Shown: positions 9,032 to 17,818, counted from the first letter of the stretch. The stretch: 64,000 bases of DNA from UBA4923 sp964486135 (GCA_964486135.1 CAZAKT010000005.1:1-64000); one strand, 5' to 3'. Notes: generated from the letters alone by a model not told the origin. Program-made: numbers and translations.

Positions 9032-10147
9032 TTAGTTCATTAGAAAGTTTACGAGCCGGTTCTGGGTCTTGACCATGTCAAACCACCAGACCTCCTGGCC
9101 CTTGACGTAGAATTTTCGGGTTTCGTCCATAGAGGGCAGCTGGAGCTGCTGCCTCTGATAAGCAAGATAGGTCGGAGCCTTGGAAACATATTGGTTGAGA
9201 TCCAGGTTTGTGTAGGTGTTGGCCAAAATAACAGTGGCCACCTTATAGACGGTTGATCCCCCGCTGGCCGCCATCTCATTCAGGATGGAATTGATGACAT
9301 TCCGCTGTCTTTGGTTCCTTTGAAAGTCACTGTCGAGTTTCCTGATCCGGGAATAGGAGAGCGCCTGGCTGCCGGACAAGCGGTTATTGCCACTTCTCAA
9401 GCCCAGGTACCTGGCCTCAGCCGGGGTCAAGCTTATGGTGACCCCGCCCAGGGCATTGATGATCTTGACGAAAGAGTTGAAGTTGACAGCCACGAAACCC
9501 TTGATCGGAATGCCAAAATTGCTTTCCACCGTCCTGATCGCAAGCGCTGGTCCGCCATAGGAATAGGCGGCATTCAGCAAGCCCCAGTTGTGGTTGCGGA
9601 CACCGATATTGACGTGCATGGCCCTCATGAGCGACACGATACTTACCTTTTTTGTATTGTGATTTATCGAGATGATCATGGTGACGTCGGAGCGACCCTT
9701 GTAACTGTTCGTATCGACACCGAAGAGCAGTATATTCTCGACACCATCCATTTTTTTCATGCTGATGCTTCCGGTCTGGTCCGGGCCAAGGGCTTCCATT
9801 CCCGACAAGGCTTCTGGATCATCATCCAATTCTTGATTGAGCCAGGTCATGAGCTCAAGTTCCCATTCATCATGATTGTCCGGGTCCATCAGGTCGGGAA
9901 TATCGTAAAAGCTGTCATAGGAAATATCATCGCCCGTATAGGTCACGCGCGACATCATATCGGCGTAGATTATATAAACACCGGAAAAGACTGAGATAAG
10001 GAGCCCCGCCGTGACACCGAACAGGACGAATTTCAAGGGGAATAGGCGTCCGAACAGGGTTTTCGCCCCTTTCCCCCCGGATACCCTGGTTGATCTTTCG
10101 GGGCGCTTTACAGAACGCCCCGCCCGCTGTCTTCCTCCACTGCTCAA
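9032..10147 (-). CDS. LCP-family (LytR-CpsA-Psr) cell-wall glycopolymer transferase
   Basis: LCP proteins move undecaprenyl-linked polymers onto peptidoglycan outside the membrane. A basic N-terminus (1-38) precedes one membrane helix (about 39-62), an acidic linker, then the LCP domain from about 135: NILLFGVDTNSYKGRSDVTM carries Asp145 and the Arg152-Ser-Asp154 triad. The segment usually read as Ser-x-Pro-Arg-Asp is SLMRAMH here (Arg175 kept, following Asp replaced by Ala). The start is a TTG with GGGGGGAT upstream. A polymer partner cannot be named. Confidence 0.88.
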   Translation of the reverse strand: MSSGGRQRAGRSVKRPERSTRVSGGKGAKTLFGRLFPLKFVLFGVTAGLLISVFSGVYIIYADMMSRVTYTGDDISYDSFYDIPDLMDPDNHDEWELELMTWLNQELDDDPEALSGMEALGPDQTGSISMKKMDGVENILLFGVDTNSYKGRSDVTMIISINHNTKKVSIVSLMRAMHVNIGVRNHNWGLLNAAYSYGGPALAIRTVESNFGIPIKGFVAVNFNSFVKIINALGGVTISLTPAEARYLGLRSGNNRLSGSQALSYSRIRKLDSDFQRNQRQRNVINSILNEMAASGGSTVYKVATVILANTYTNLDLNQYVSKAPTYLAYQRQQLQLPSMDETRKFYVKGQEVWWFDMVKTQNRLVNFLMN

Positions 10148-10175
10148 GAAAAATCCCCCCTGCCCAGTCTTCCGA

Positions 10176-10964
10176 CTAGAAGTAGCTATAGCCTCCCCAA
10201 CCCCAATTCACACCGGCCATCAGGATCAGGTTGATCAAGAAAAACAGGATGATATAGACGATCGCAAGCGCGAGCACGACCAGCCAGAGTTTTTTTGTGC
10301 CTGCCTGTGAACCGGAAATACAGGTCAACGTGGCAGCCGCGAAGGACAGGATAGGCACCAGGTGCAAGAGCAGGGAAAGGAAATTCATGCCGCCCAGGGA
10401 AGTCATGGAGATGGCAAGACCGAGAATCATGATGAAGAAGGAAATCGGCAACACAATATTCTGATAGGAGGAATAGCGTGCGAAGGCGCCCTGGAAATCC
10501 ATCTCCTCCCCCAGCCAATAGCGTTTACACAGCCAGGCTGCCGTCGGCATTGCGACCATGAGGATCAGGTTAAAAAACCAAAGGAGGAAGAATCCACCCG
10601 CATGCCAGTTCATCATCTTTCCCGAACTGAGCGTGTAAAACAAGGTGATCAGGAAGGGGACGATGGCGGCGAACAAGAAATGCATGGGCTCATCTGTTCC
10701 CAGGACCCCCTGGCCCAGCCAACGAAAATAGCGTTTCCCTTCGAGCGCAAGGGCGGAAGGGGCTTTAGGGGCCTGTGGCTGTTGGGGGTAGGGATAGGGA
10801 GGGGCCGCTATGTCGGCTGCCGCCGGAAGAGGGGGCTGACCGGCGGGCGGCGCCACAGTCACCGTGGGCTCTGCTGCCGGGGCCTCTGGTTGCTTGTTTC
10901 CACAACGGCTGCAAAAGACCGCTTTGTCATCCAGTTCAGCCTGACAATATTGACAACTCTTCAT
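10176..10964 (-). CDS. Zinc-ribbon membrane protein, Yip1-like
   Basis: 262 aa from the ATG at 10964, which has GAGGAGAG upstream; a longer in-frame start at 11138 adds a sequence unlike the family and has no good ribosome site. The N-terminal zinc ribbon uses Cys4, Cys7, Cys18 and Cys21. Then comes a Pro/Ala-rich linker (about 25-80) and five or six membrane helices with Yip1-like spacing. A TATAAT-like -10 lies at 11032-11037 on this strand. Function unknown; such proteins are common in clostridia. Confidence 0.75.
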   Translation of the reverse strand: MKSCQYCQAELDDKAVFCSRCGNKQPEAPAAEPTVTVAPPAGQPPLPAAADIAAPPYPYPQQPQAPKAPSALALEGKRYFRWLGQGVLGTDEPMHFLFAAIVPFLITLFYTLSSGKMMNWHAGGFFLLWFFNLILMVAMPTAAWLCKRYWLGEEMDFQGAFARYSSYQNIVLPISFFIMILGLAISMTSLGGMNFLSLLLHLVPILSFAAATLTCISGSQAGTKKLWLVVLALAIVYIILFFLINLILMAGVNWGWGGYSYF

Positions 10965-11164
10965 ACAACTCTCCTCATTCTTCAAGCTTGCTCTTGCCCC
11001 AGGGACAAGCCCACGATAAAGAAACAGGCTAATTATATCATAGGGGCCAAGCCAAAAAAGCTTATACCCGCCGCCGCTTGACGCCCTCTGCCCAGCTGGC
11101 CGGATGCATGGTAGGATGGTCGAAAGGCCTTGGGTCAAGACTGTAAGATGAAGGAGTTAATGAG

Positions 11165-11611
11165 ATGCGGGCTTTAATCCAGCGGGTAAGCGAAGCCTCG
11201 GTCGACTGCGGCCAGGGCAGGAAATCAGATATTGGCCAGGGGCTCCTGATCCTGCTCGGCGTTGGGGAGGACGACGGGGAGGAGAGTTGCGCACGACTTT
11301 GGAAAAAAATCAATAATCTCAGAATCTTCAAGGACCCGGAAGGCAAGACGAACCTTAATCTGGAGGCTGTTTCAGGAAGTGTCCTTATCGTTTCCCAGTT
11401 CACCTTGTTTGCGGATACCAGGAAGGGTAACCGGCCGAGTTTCATCAAGGCAGCCCCGCCTGAACTGGGTGAAAGACTCTACAATTACTTTGTGGAGCTG
11501 GCCCGGCGCGAAGTCCCGATCGTGGCGACGGGCTCGTTCGGCGCGGAGATGAAGGTCCATCTGGTCAATGACGGCCCCTTTACAATCTGGTTGGATACCG
11601 ATCAGTTTTGA
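11165..11611 (+). CDS. dtd: D-aminoacyl-tRNA deacylase
   Basis: Hydrolyses D-aminoacyl (D-Tyr) and mischarged glycyl-tRNA(Ala), a proofreading step outside the synthetase. 148 aa, full length. Diagnostic motifs: N-terminal MRALIQRVSEASV, SQFTLFAD (77-84) with the catalytic Thr80, and NDGPFT (135-140) carrying the Gly/Pro cross-subunit motif. Its last 32 nt overlap the 3' end of ispE on the opposite strand. It stands alone on the plus strand. Confidence 0.96.
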   Translation: MRALIQRVSEASVDCGQGRKSDIGQGLLILLGVGEDDGEESCARLWKKINNLRIFKDPEGKTNLNLEAVSGSVLIVSQFTLFADTRKGNRPSFIKAAPPELGERLYNYFVELARREVPIVATGSFGAEMKVHLVNDGPFTIWLDTDQF

Positions 11612-12617
11612 CCGGAAAACTTTCCGGCTCGGGCGATAGGGCTGTCTTCAGCCACTTGACACCCGGCAAGGCCTCCGTCAAGCCTTCATAGGCCCTTTCC
11701 AATCCCACCTCATCCTCATATAAGGCAAAGCAGGAAGGACCGCTCCCTGTCATAGAAACCGCGAAGGCGCCACTCGCCTTGAGCTCCTCCAGGATGGATC
11801 TGACCAGCTGGATTTTTCGGGCGATTATCTCAAGGAAATCATTCTTAATTAGGGCCGCCGTGGCCACCCTGTCGCCCTTCCCAAGGGCCTCCTTCCAGCT
11901 GGCAACTGCAGGGGGCGGCTGGGCCGCCTCCTTCCCTTCAAGGGACAGCCTCCCCTCTCTCTCCTGATCGAGCAGTTGGAAAGCTTCCGCCGTGCTGACC
12001 GAATCAGGCGGTTTGGCGATCAAGAGGGGCCAGGCGGGGCTGGCAAAGGGATCCGACAATCTTTCGCCAACCCCTCCACACAGACGGATACCGCCTGCCA
12101 AACAGAAGGGAACATCGGCGCCGCAGCGGAGGGCGACTGTCGCAAGATCGGCCTGGTTCATCCCGTCGCACTCCAGACCATAGGCCTCAGCCAGGCCCTC
12201 CTGCCAGCATTGCCAAAGAAAGCGTAAAACAGCAGCCGCGTCAGCGCTTCCCCCTCCCAGGCCGGCCTCAAGGGGAATTCTTTTTACAATCCGGGCCTCG
12301 AAGTCAAGAGTCCAGGGCTTGATGCCTGCCTGTTCAAAAAATAGCCGGGCAGCCTTGTGGCAAATATTGGCGGCGCCCTCCGGCATCCCCCCCTCGGAAG
12401 AGGCGACACGCCAGCCAAATCCATGGTCGCCAGCAAGTCGATTAAGAGCTTTTTGGGCAGGTTTCAGGGAAAAAAAAAGTTGGTCCGCCAGTCCTGTATT
12501 CGCCATCAATGAGACGAGCTCATGGTAGCCATCCGGCCGGCGGGCCAATATTTCAAGTGACAGGTTTACCTTCGCACGCGCCGTTTCCTGCGCTTGAAAG
12601 GGTGCGAAAGTGTTCAC
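11580..12617 (-). CDS. ispE: 4-diphosphocytidyl-2-C-methyl-D-erythritol kinase
   Basis: MEP (non-mevalonate) isoprenoid pathway: phosphorylates CDP-methylerythritol. GHMP kinase features: substrate loop ARAKVNLSLEILARRPDGYH (about 13-32), ATP loop PLEAGLGGGSADAAAVL (115-131) and the C-terminal MTGSGPSCFALY. At 345 aa it is longer than most IspE (about 290), with extra residues in the middle (a Glu/Ala-rich stretch near 225-245) and a C-terminal tail. The veg gene ends 3 nt upstream, so the two form one unit, as in Bacillus. The 3' end overlaps dtd convergently. Confidence 0.94.
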   Translation of the reverse strand: MNTFAPFQAQETARAKVNLSLEILARRPDGYHELVSLMANTGLADQLFFSLKPAQKALNRLAGDHGFGWRVASSEGGMPEGAANICHKAARLFFEQAGIKPWTLDFEARIVKRIPLEAGLGGGSADAAAVLRFLWQCWQEGLAEAYGLECDGMNQADLATVALRCGADVPFCLAGGIRLCGGVGERLSDPFASPAWPLLIAKPPDSVSTAEAFQLLDQEREGRLSLEGKEAAQPPPAVASWKEALGKGDRVATAALIKNDFLEIIARKIQLVRSILEELKASGAFAVSMTGSGPSCFALYEDEVGLERAYEGLTEALPGVKWLKTALSPEPESFPVKTDRYPTRL

Positions 12618-12620
12618 GAA

Positions 12621-12920
12621 CTAACGGTTGTCCTCAGGTTGTTGGAGCAGTCGCTCCAAACCCTCATCATCGAATGCGATCTCGACCACATTGGTCAGTA
12701 GGTCGATGTAGCTAAAACATACGTGTTCATTGTAGGTTGGACTCACGGGGCAACAGACAGTGAAGACGTTTGACGAGCAATTCTCCAGGTAACCTTCGTG
12801 AATAACCGTCCTCCGGCGCCCCCCATTCGATTTAAGCATAATGCGTTGTCCAAGGCGTTCTTCCAGTTCAGCACGGCATGAGGCTAAGTCAGTTTTTGCG
12901 ATCAAAGGCATGTACTCCAT
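12621..12920 (-). CDS. veg: Veg family protein
   Basis: 99 aa. Family signature RIMLKSNGGRRRTVIHEGYLE, followed by FSYIDLLTNVVEIAF, matches Bacillus Veg, which stimulates biofilm formation. In Bacillus veg also lies just upstream of ispE. The start is either the ATG at 12920 or the one 9 nt further in (MPLIAK), which has GGAG 3 nt before it; I keep the longer form. Driven by a near-consensus promoter about 40 nt upstream. Confidence 0.9.
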   Translation of the reverse strand: MEYMPLIAKTDLASCRAELEERLGQRIMLKSNGGRRRTVIHEGYLENCSSNVFTVCCPVSPTYNEHVCFSYIDLLTNVVEIAFDDEGLERLLQQPEDNR

Positions 12921-12962
12921 CTAGTAAATGTGCGAAAGGCACATAATTGTCCATCAAACCGC

Positions 12963-12991
12963 ATTGTACCTTTTTTTGAGAGAAAATGCAA
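12963..12991 (-). promoter_or_regulatory. Sigma-A promoter of veg-ispE
   Basis: On the minus strand: -35 TTGCAT (12991-12986), 17-nt spacer containing an A7 run, -10 TACAAT (12968-12963). Transcription would start near 12956, about 36 nt before the first veg ATG. The veg promoter is also notably strong in Bacillus. Confidence 0.85.
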
Positions 12992-13019
12992 GTCCAGTCC
13001 CTGGAAGGAGATTAGCCTC

Positions 13020-14102
13020 CTAGGACATTTCCGTGACCAGGCCGCCCCCCAGGACCCGGTCCCCCTGGTAGAAAACCGCTGACTGTCCTGGTGATGACAA
13101 GCGGACTGGACACTCAAAGCGGATCCTGCCCCCTCCCTGTCCCTGATCGACCCACACCCGGGCCGGCAGGGGCTTGCCTTGTGAGCGGAGTTGGACGCCG
13201 GCAGAAAAGGAAGGGGGAAGCCTATGTGGCGAGAAGACTTCCGCCAGCTCCATCTCCTGGACAAAAGCTTCTTCTTCATCTCCCAGAAGGACGGTGTTTT
13301 TCTCGTGATCCAGGGCCAGAACAGTCATACGCCGGCCGAAGGATTCACCGAGATGGCGGCGCTGACCGACCGTAAACCGCCAACTCCCCCTGTGCTCCCC
13401 TATCGGCTCGCCCCTCGAATTGACAAAATAACCCGGCTTGTCCTCCAGACCCTGTCGCCCGAGAAATTGCTTCAGCTGTCCTTTGCCGATAAAGCATATA
13501 TCCTGGCTGTCCCTGCTTACTGCAGTTGGATCACCTGCTGATGAGACAAGAAGGCGGGCCTCTTCTTTAGATTTTTCCCCGAGGGGAAAGAGGACCCTGT
13601 CCAGGATCCTTGAGGGCAGCCTGTACAGGAAATAGCTCTGATCCTGGGGTCTGTGTCGGGCACGATGGAGCCAGCTGCCAGCTTCATGGGTCTCGGTACG
13701 CGCATAGTGGCCCGTCGCCAGGTAGGGGCATTCGAGCTGATCGGCCAGATCCTCCATGGTCTTGAATTTGAAATCCGGATTGCACATGACACAAGGATTA
13801 GGGGTCTCCCCCCGTCGCCAGGCCTCCACAAAAGGCTCTACGACCTGATTGTAAAATGCCTGCCTGACATCCAGAATTATGTGGCGCAAACCAAGCAGGT
13901 CGGCCGATAGGGTCGCCTGCTCCAATCCCCTGACATGTTCCCCCTCTTCCTCCCAGGTCCTTAAGGTGACGGCAATTACCTCATAACCCTGTGCCTTCAG
14001 CAACAGGGCGGACGCCAGGCTGTCGACTCCGCCGGAAAGACCAAGGAGGACGCGGCGGGCCAAAGGACTAATAACTGGATGTGGGGTTTGTTTATTATTC
14101 AC
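13020..14102 (-). CDS. mnmA: tRNA-specific 2-thiouridylase MnmA
   Basis: Makes 2-thiouridine at the wobble position of tRNA Lys, Glu and Gln. PP-loop SGGVDS (23-28), catalytic Cys104 and Cys107 in NPCVMCN, and the second catalytic Cys203 in SQDICFIG are all present; the C-terminal beta-barrel runs from about 215. 360 aa is normal. GTG start at 14102 with a weak ribosome site (TTGGA directly before it). No cysteine desulfurase gene adjoins it. Upstream lies about 565 nt without a gene but with a strong promoter and structured sequence. Confidence 0.95.
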   Translation of the reverse strand: MNNKQTPHPVISPLARRVLLGLSGGVDSLASALLLKAQGYEVIAVTLRTWEEEGEHVRGLEQATLSADLLGLRHIILDVRQAFYNQVVEPFVEAWRRGETPNPCVMCNPDFKFKTMEDLADQLECPYLATGHYARTETHEAGSWLHRARHRPQDQSYFLYRLPSRILDRVLFPLGEKSKEEARLLVSSAGDPTAVSRDSQDICFIGKGQLKQFLGRQGLEDKPGYFVNSRGEPIGEHRGSWRFTVGQRRHLGESFGRRMTVLALDHEKNTVLLGDEEEAFVQEMELAEVFSPHRLPPSFSAGVQLRSQGKPLPARVWVDQGQGGGRIRFECPVRLSSPGQSAVFYQGDRVLGGGLVTEMS

Positions 14103-14129
14103 TCCAACATTTTAAAGGATAGATGAGGC

Positions 14130-14518
14130 CACTGTCTAACCTCGGCTGGGTCCCGGGTCCGAAGGGATCCATACGAAACGGGCAGGATTCCCTTTTTCGG
14201 GAATCAGCTGCCCGTCCCTTCGAGGTGTACTTTCAAAGTACGCCTCCTTTCCGTCCCTTCACGACTGCTCTTGTGCCGGTCAAAGCCAGACAGCTCCACG
14301 AACGATTCCGGCGAAAAGAAATAATTCCTGTACGTTGTTGGCGCAGCCACTCTGTCCTGTTCAATTTGTGAGGTTACGCAACCCTGGCTTCAGATGTACT
14401 GCACCTCCAGACGCACGCCGCAGCCTCGCGGGACACCTGTTATTCGATTACCCTAAACCTTCCGGCGATCCAGTACTTCCGGAGCGCACACATCCGTCTA
14501 TGTAATCCAATTGAGGTT
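14130..14518 (-). ncRNA. Candidate structured RNA or long mnmA leader
   Basis: No coding gene is supported between 14103 and 14667. Transcript expected from the promoter at 14525-14553. Seen directly: a 15-bp stem with a 2-nt bulge (14178-14192 with 14199-14215), a second hairpin at 14222-14246 flanked by 10-nt direct repeats (14212-14221, 14251-14260), and a 6-bp match between the predicted 5' end (14513-14518) and 14138-14143 that could close the fold. I found no RNase P core (GAGGAAAGTCC), tmRNA, SRP or T-box motif. It could be a free RNA of about 390 nt or the 5' leader of mnmA. Confidence 0.5.
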
Positions 14519-14524
14519 GGGAAA

Positions 14525-14553
14525 ATTTTAGCACGAATCGCTTGGATTGTCAA
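14525..14553 (-). promoter_or_regulatory. Consensus sigma-A promoter upstream of the structured region
   Basis: Minus strand: -35 TTGACA (14553-14548), exactly 17 nt, -10 TAAAAT (14530-14525). Start expected near 14518. It lies about 420 nt from the mnmA start, far longer than a normal leader. Confidence 0.85.
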
Positions 14554-14667
14554 TTATTTATCCTTGATAATTGAATGATTATGAATGATTTACAGGCCTT
14601 CAGATCTCTTGCCTGGACCTATAATTCCTTGGGAGGCTTCCTGCCCTCTTATTAGCTTTTTGATGTC

Positions 14668-15105
14668 TCAATACCTGATCTCGCCCTCTCCGGATTCCTC
14701 GGCCAGGGTTGAATTCTGTTCGTAACCTTCGATCTCATAATAAATCTCTGCCCGGTCCAAAATCCGCTGGCGGGCGAGTGGCGACAGATTATCCATAAGA
14801 AAAAGTAGTCGGGATTTTTGTTCCAGAAGGGCCACATCATCATGGCTCAGATTATTTGCCGCATCCGCGAACAGGGCGCCCGGGACATATGAATCAACCA
14901 AGGGTCTGTCAGACATATCTTCCATGCCAAGTATCTGATCGAGGGTGGCGCCGAACATTGTTGCCAGGCGCTTGGCGGTTTTTATATCGGGATAGTTTCT
15001 CCCGCCCTCCCACTGGCTGACTGATGTCTGGGTAACGCCCAGAGCTTCCGCAAGTTCATTTTGCGTCATATGATTCTTTTTCCGAAAATACCGAATACCA
15101 TTCAT
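14668..15105 (-). CDS. XRE-family HTH transcriptional regulator
   Basis: 145 aa from the ATG at 15105, preceded by AAGGCGG; a TTG at 15165 would add 20 residues. N-terminal Cro/C1-type helix-turn-helix (about 2-60): IRYFRKKNHMTQNELAEALG then VTQTSVSQWEGGRNYPDI. The C-terminal half is helical and acidic with no recognised sensor domain. It has its own promoter (15206-15234). Target genes unknown; it precedes the structured RNA region on the same strand. Confidence 0.85.
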   Translation of the reverse strand: MNGIRYFRKKNHMTQNELAEALGVTQTSVSQWEGGRNYPDIKTAKRLATMFGATLDQILGMEDMSDRPLVDSYVPGALFADAANNLSHDDVALLEQKSRLLFLMDNLSPLARQRILDRAEIYYEIEGYEQNSTLAEESGEGEIRY

Positions 15106-15205
15106 GCTGACCGCCTTAATCCGGAGCCAAAAACTCCGCCAATCGTTGATGTCATTGCCAAGCAAGACAAAATGCGGAAACCGTAGGGACTCATATCGAA
15201 ACCCG

Positions 15206-15234
15206 ATTATACCGCATCTGCTATGACTGTTTAA
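15206..15234 (-). promoter_or_regulatory. Putative promoter of the XRE regulator
   Basis: Minus strand: -35-like TTAAAC (15234-15229), 17-nt spacer, -10 TATAAT (15211-15206). The start would fall about 95 nt before the ATG at 15105. The -35 box is weak. Confidence 0.55.
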
Positions 15235-15365
15235 TAATACACGGCACCAGCTTATAATTGCAATAGCTGAAATTTATTATCTTTACCAAGATTCCTGACC
15301 AACAGCCCCTCCAGCTTGGTGCAAATGACATGGGAGGTCCTACCTTTGTCAGGCAGACCTAATCG

Positions 15366-16376
15366 CTATTTATACCAATGGGGTACAGGAGTCCGAAATA
15401 GATCATAGCTTCGGGATAATTGGGCCAGAAGGTCGAGCGGTTCTTCCCTGTCCGGGTCACTGGCTATCTGTTCCAGCAGACGGGTCATATGGCGGTGGGC
15501 GAGATGGGTGAAGAAACTGGAAGGTGTATCCAGGTTGAAATAGAGGTCGATCAAATACTGCCTGTCCTGCTCGCAGGCATCCGCAAGCTCTATCAGCAGG
15601 CGGCACAAGTCGCTGTCAGCCAAATCTTCAGATAGAAAAAAAGGCTTGTCAATCAGGAGTGAACCCCGGTCCGAATAAGCAAAACAACTTGTGATGTAAG
15701 TTCCGAAGGATAGCGTAAGCTTAGGCTTTCTGGAAGAGGCGAGGCTACGTGCGTTCCGCAAGTAGAAGCTTTTCCACCTCCTGAAAACGGGCTTGGAGGG
15801 TATCCTCTCCTCCAGCCTGGCCACCAGCTCCTGGGCGCTGGACTCCAGCTGGGACACGACCGCACCGGCCTCACTGGAAGTCAGGAGGGGGTGGTCAGTT
15901 TGAAGGAGTCGCAGGAAGCCGGTAAGTTGGACCAGGTTTTCAAATCGTGGAGGGTTCTTCCTTGTGATGGAATCTATGTAGCCTCTCGTTGAGCGTTGAC
16001 GGGAAAGGCCGAAAAAGCCCTCTTGAAGACCCAGCCACTTCATTTCCGGCAGGAGGGGGCCAAGGATGGAAAAAAGTGGCGAAATACGCGTCAGGGTTTC
16101 GCTTGCCCAGGAGAGGTGGGTCCACAATTTTCCCACCCGTTCCCACTCCCGCCAGGGTCCGTGAAAAAGCCAATGGCCGCCCTCTTCCCTGTCAAAAACC
16201 TCATAAATTGAGCAGGCCCGCCCGCTGTGACGGGCACGGCAAGACCCCAAGACCCAGCCCTGACAGCCGGGCAGTCTTCTTAAATATTCTTCTACCGCTA
16301 GGTCTTGCTTGTCCTGCTTGGGTGAAAGGCCTGAGCTGTCGGTCATATTGATCCCGCTCTCATAACCGTATGACAT
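15366..16376 (-). CDS. Hypothetical protein, unrecognised
   Basis: 336 aa, soluble, rich in Arg, Leu and Ser, with no signal peptide, membrane helix or motif I recognise. A Trp-rich segment near residues 65-95 (HWLFHGPWREWERVGKLW) and a helical middle region are visible. The ORF is long, in the neighbours' strand direction and base composition, and no better ORF competes, so I treat it as real. A second start at residue 11 (MTDSSGLS) is possible. It stands alone between the XRE regulator and the aminotransferase. Confidence 0.6.
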   Translation of the reverse strand: MSYGYESGINMTDSSGLSPKQDKQDLAVEEYLRRLPGCQGWVLGSCRARHSGRACSIYEVFDREEGGHWLFHGPWREWERVGKLWTHLSWASETLTRISPLFSILGPLLPEMKWLGLQEGFFGLSRQRSTRGYIDSITRKNPPRFENLVQLTGFLRLLQTDHPLLTSSEAGAVVSQLESSAQELVARLEERIPSKPVFRRWKSFYLRNARSLASSRKPKLTLSFGTYITSCFAYSDRGSLLIDKPFFLSEDLADSDLCRLLIELADACEQDRQYLIDLYFNLDTPSSFFTHLAHRHMTRLLEQIASDPDREEPLDLLAQLSRSYDLFRTPVPHWYK

Positions 16377-16432
16377 TGGTCAATCATAATATAGCAGAGG
16401 AGTCGTAAGTTTTTGCGCCATATCGACGCAAG

Positions 16433-16464
16433 AAAAGGCCGCTCCGGCTTTCAGCCGGGGCGGC
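16433..16464 (-). terminator. Terminator after the aminotransferase
   Basis: A 12-bp stem (16438-16449 with 16453-16464, one G-U) with a 3-nt loop, followed on the minus strand by TTTTC. It lies 24 nt after the aminotransferase stop. Confidence 0.75.
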
Positions 16465-16487
16465 AACTTCCAGTCCCCTGGATGTTC

Positions 16488-17690
16488 TCAGGATTTTCGG
16501 CCGGGATAGACTTTCAAGGCGGCCTTCAAGATCCGCATGGCTTCTTTCAGGTCATCTGTGTTGAGCACATAGGCGACCCGCACTTCGTCGAGACCCATAC
16601 CAGGGGTTTGGTAGAAGTTCTCTGCCGGTGCCAGCATGACCGTCCCGCCGTCCAGTTCGAAGTCAGTAAGCAACCAGATGGCAAAGTCATCCGCTTTATC
16701 AACCGGCAATTTGGCAATGGCGTAAAAAGCTCCCCCCGGCTTTTCGCAAAGCACGCCCTCCATGCCCCGCAGCGCGTCGACCAGGATGTCCCGTCGCTCT
16801 TCATAGCGTTCTCGGATGGGGGTAAAATAAGCGGGATCAAGTTCGTAGAGGGCTTTTGCCCCAATCATCTCCAGGGTCGGCGCGCACAGTCGAGCCTGCC
16901 CCAGCTTCAAGGCTGCTGTCATCACTTCTTTATTTTTACTTGTCAGGGAACCGATCCGGGCCCCACAGGCAGAAAACCGTTTGGAGATGCTATCAATCAG
17001 GATCAGACGGTCAAGATTATCGGTCAGGGACCCAAAGCTTGTTGCCTCCTTACCGTCATAACAGAATTCGCGATAGACCTCGTCGGCGATGATAAAGAGG
17101 CCCCGGTCACGCGCGATGTCTGAAAGCATACGGACCTCTTCCGGACTGTAGACCACCCCAGCCGGGTTTCCCGGGTTGGAAAGCAGAAAGCCGCGCGTCT
17201 TGTCTGAGATGAGTTCCTCAATCCTTTCCCTGGAAGGCAGCGCGAAGCCCTCCTCCGGGCAGGTGGTGATGGGACTGATCCCGACCAGATAGGGAGCTGC
17301 GAAACCGCGATAGTTGGTATAGAAGGGTTCCGGCACCAATACTTCCTCACCGGTGTCACAGGCGATCAGGAGGGCCCACTGGAGGGCTTCACTGCCCCCG
17401 TTTGTAATAATGACATCCTCTGCCTCAAAGGGGAGGTCCAATCTTTTGTAATAGGCGGCGATTGCCTGGCGGAGCGGCTCCCAACCATGGGAGTCTGCAT
17501 AGGCGAGAACATCAAATTCGGCTTGCTGGACCGCCTCCATAAAGACCTTGGGTGTCTCAATATCAGGCTGGCCGATATTCAGGTGATAAACCTTGACCCC
17601 GCGTTTTTTAGCCTGATCCGCGAAGGGAACCAGCTTGCGGATGGGTGATGCCTGCATGGCCCGGCTACGGTACGACGTCCTCATTTCCAT
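16488..17690 (-). CDS. PLP-dependent class I aminotransferase
   Basis: 400 aa, fold type I, aspartate-aminotransferase-like. Visible: TNGGSEALQWAL (97-108), SNPGNPAGVVY (171-181), DEVYREF with Asp203 and Tyr206, and the PLP lysine Lys237 in SISKRFSACGARIG. The substrate pair is not evident; relatives handle aspartate, alanine or aromatic acids. Strong ribosome site AAGGGGGG. The fucose-isomerase-like gene upstream ends in its own hairpin, so this may be a separate unit. Confidence 0.88.
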   Translation of the reverse strand: MEMRTSYRSRAMQASPIRKLVPFADQAKKRGVKVYHLNIGQPDIETPKVFMEAVQQAEFDVLAYADSHGWEPLRQAIAAYYKRLDLPFEAEDVIITNGGSEALQWALLIACDTGEEVLVPEPFYTNYRGFAAPYLVGISPITTCPEEGFALPSRERIEELISDKTRGFLLSNPGNPAGVVYSPEEVRMLSDIARDRGLFIIADEVYREFCYDGKEATSFGSLTDNLDRLILIDSISKRFSACGARIGSLTSKNKEVMTAALKLGQARLCAPTLEMIGAKALYELDPAYFTPIRERYEERRDILVDALRGMEGVLCEKPGGAFYAIAKLPVDKADDFAIWLLTDFELDGGTVMLAPAENFYQTPGMGLDEVRVAYVLNTDDLKEAMRILKAALKVYPGRKS

Positions 17691-17784
17691 AAATCCCCCC
17701 TTACTGCTCCAGACCGCGAATGGCCGATAACGGTTAAAAAACCGGCGGTCTATTCAATTGCGTGCTCATCATAGCATAGGGAAA

Positions 17785-17818
17785 TGGAAAGGAGCGGGCC
17801 TGGTTCCCAGCCCGCTCC
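17785..17818 (-). terminator. Terminator-like hairpin after the isomerase-like gene
   Basis: 9-bp GC-rich stem (17791-17799 with 17810-17818), 10-nt loop, then TTTCCATTTCCC on the minus strand. It lies 28 nt after the stop of the gene ending at 17847. The T-run is short. Confidence 0.5.

Noticed and set aside
14123..14371. Small plus-strand ORF (82 codons)
   Set aside because: Overlaps hairpins of the structured region, has no ribosome site and no protein-like features.
14130..14518. RNase P RNA, tmRNA, SRP RNA or T-box leader
   Set aside because: The length suits RNase P, but the GAGGAAAGTCC core, tmRNA tag and T-arm, SRP GGAAG tetraloop context and T-box TGG-ACCGCG were not found on either strand.
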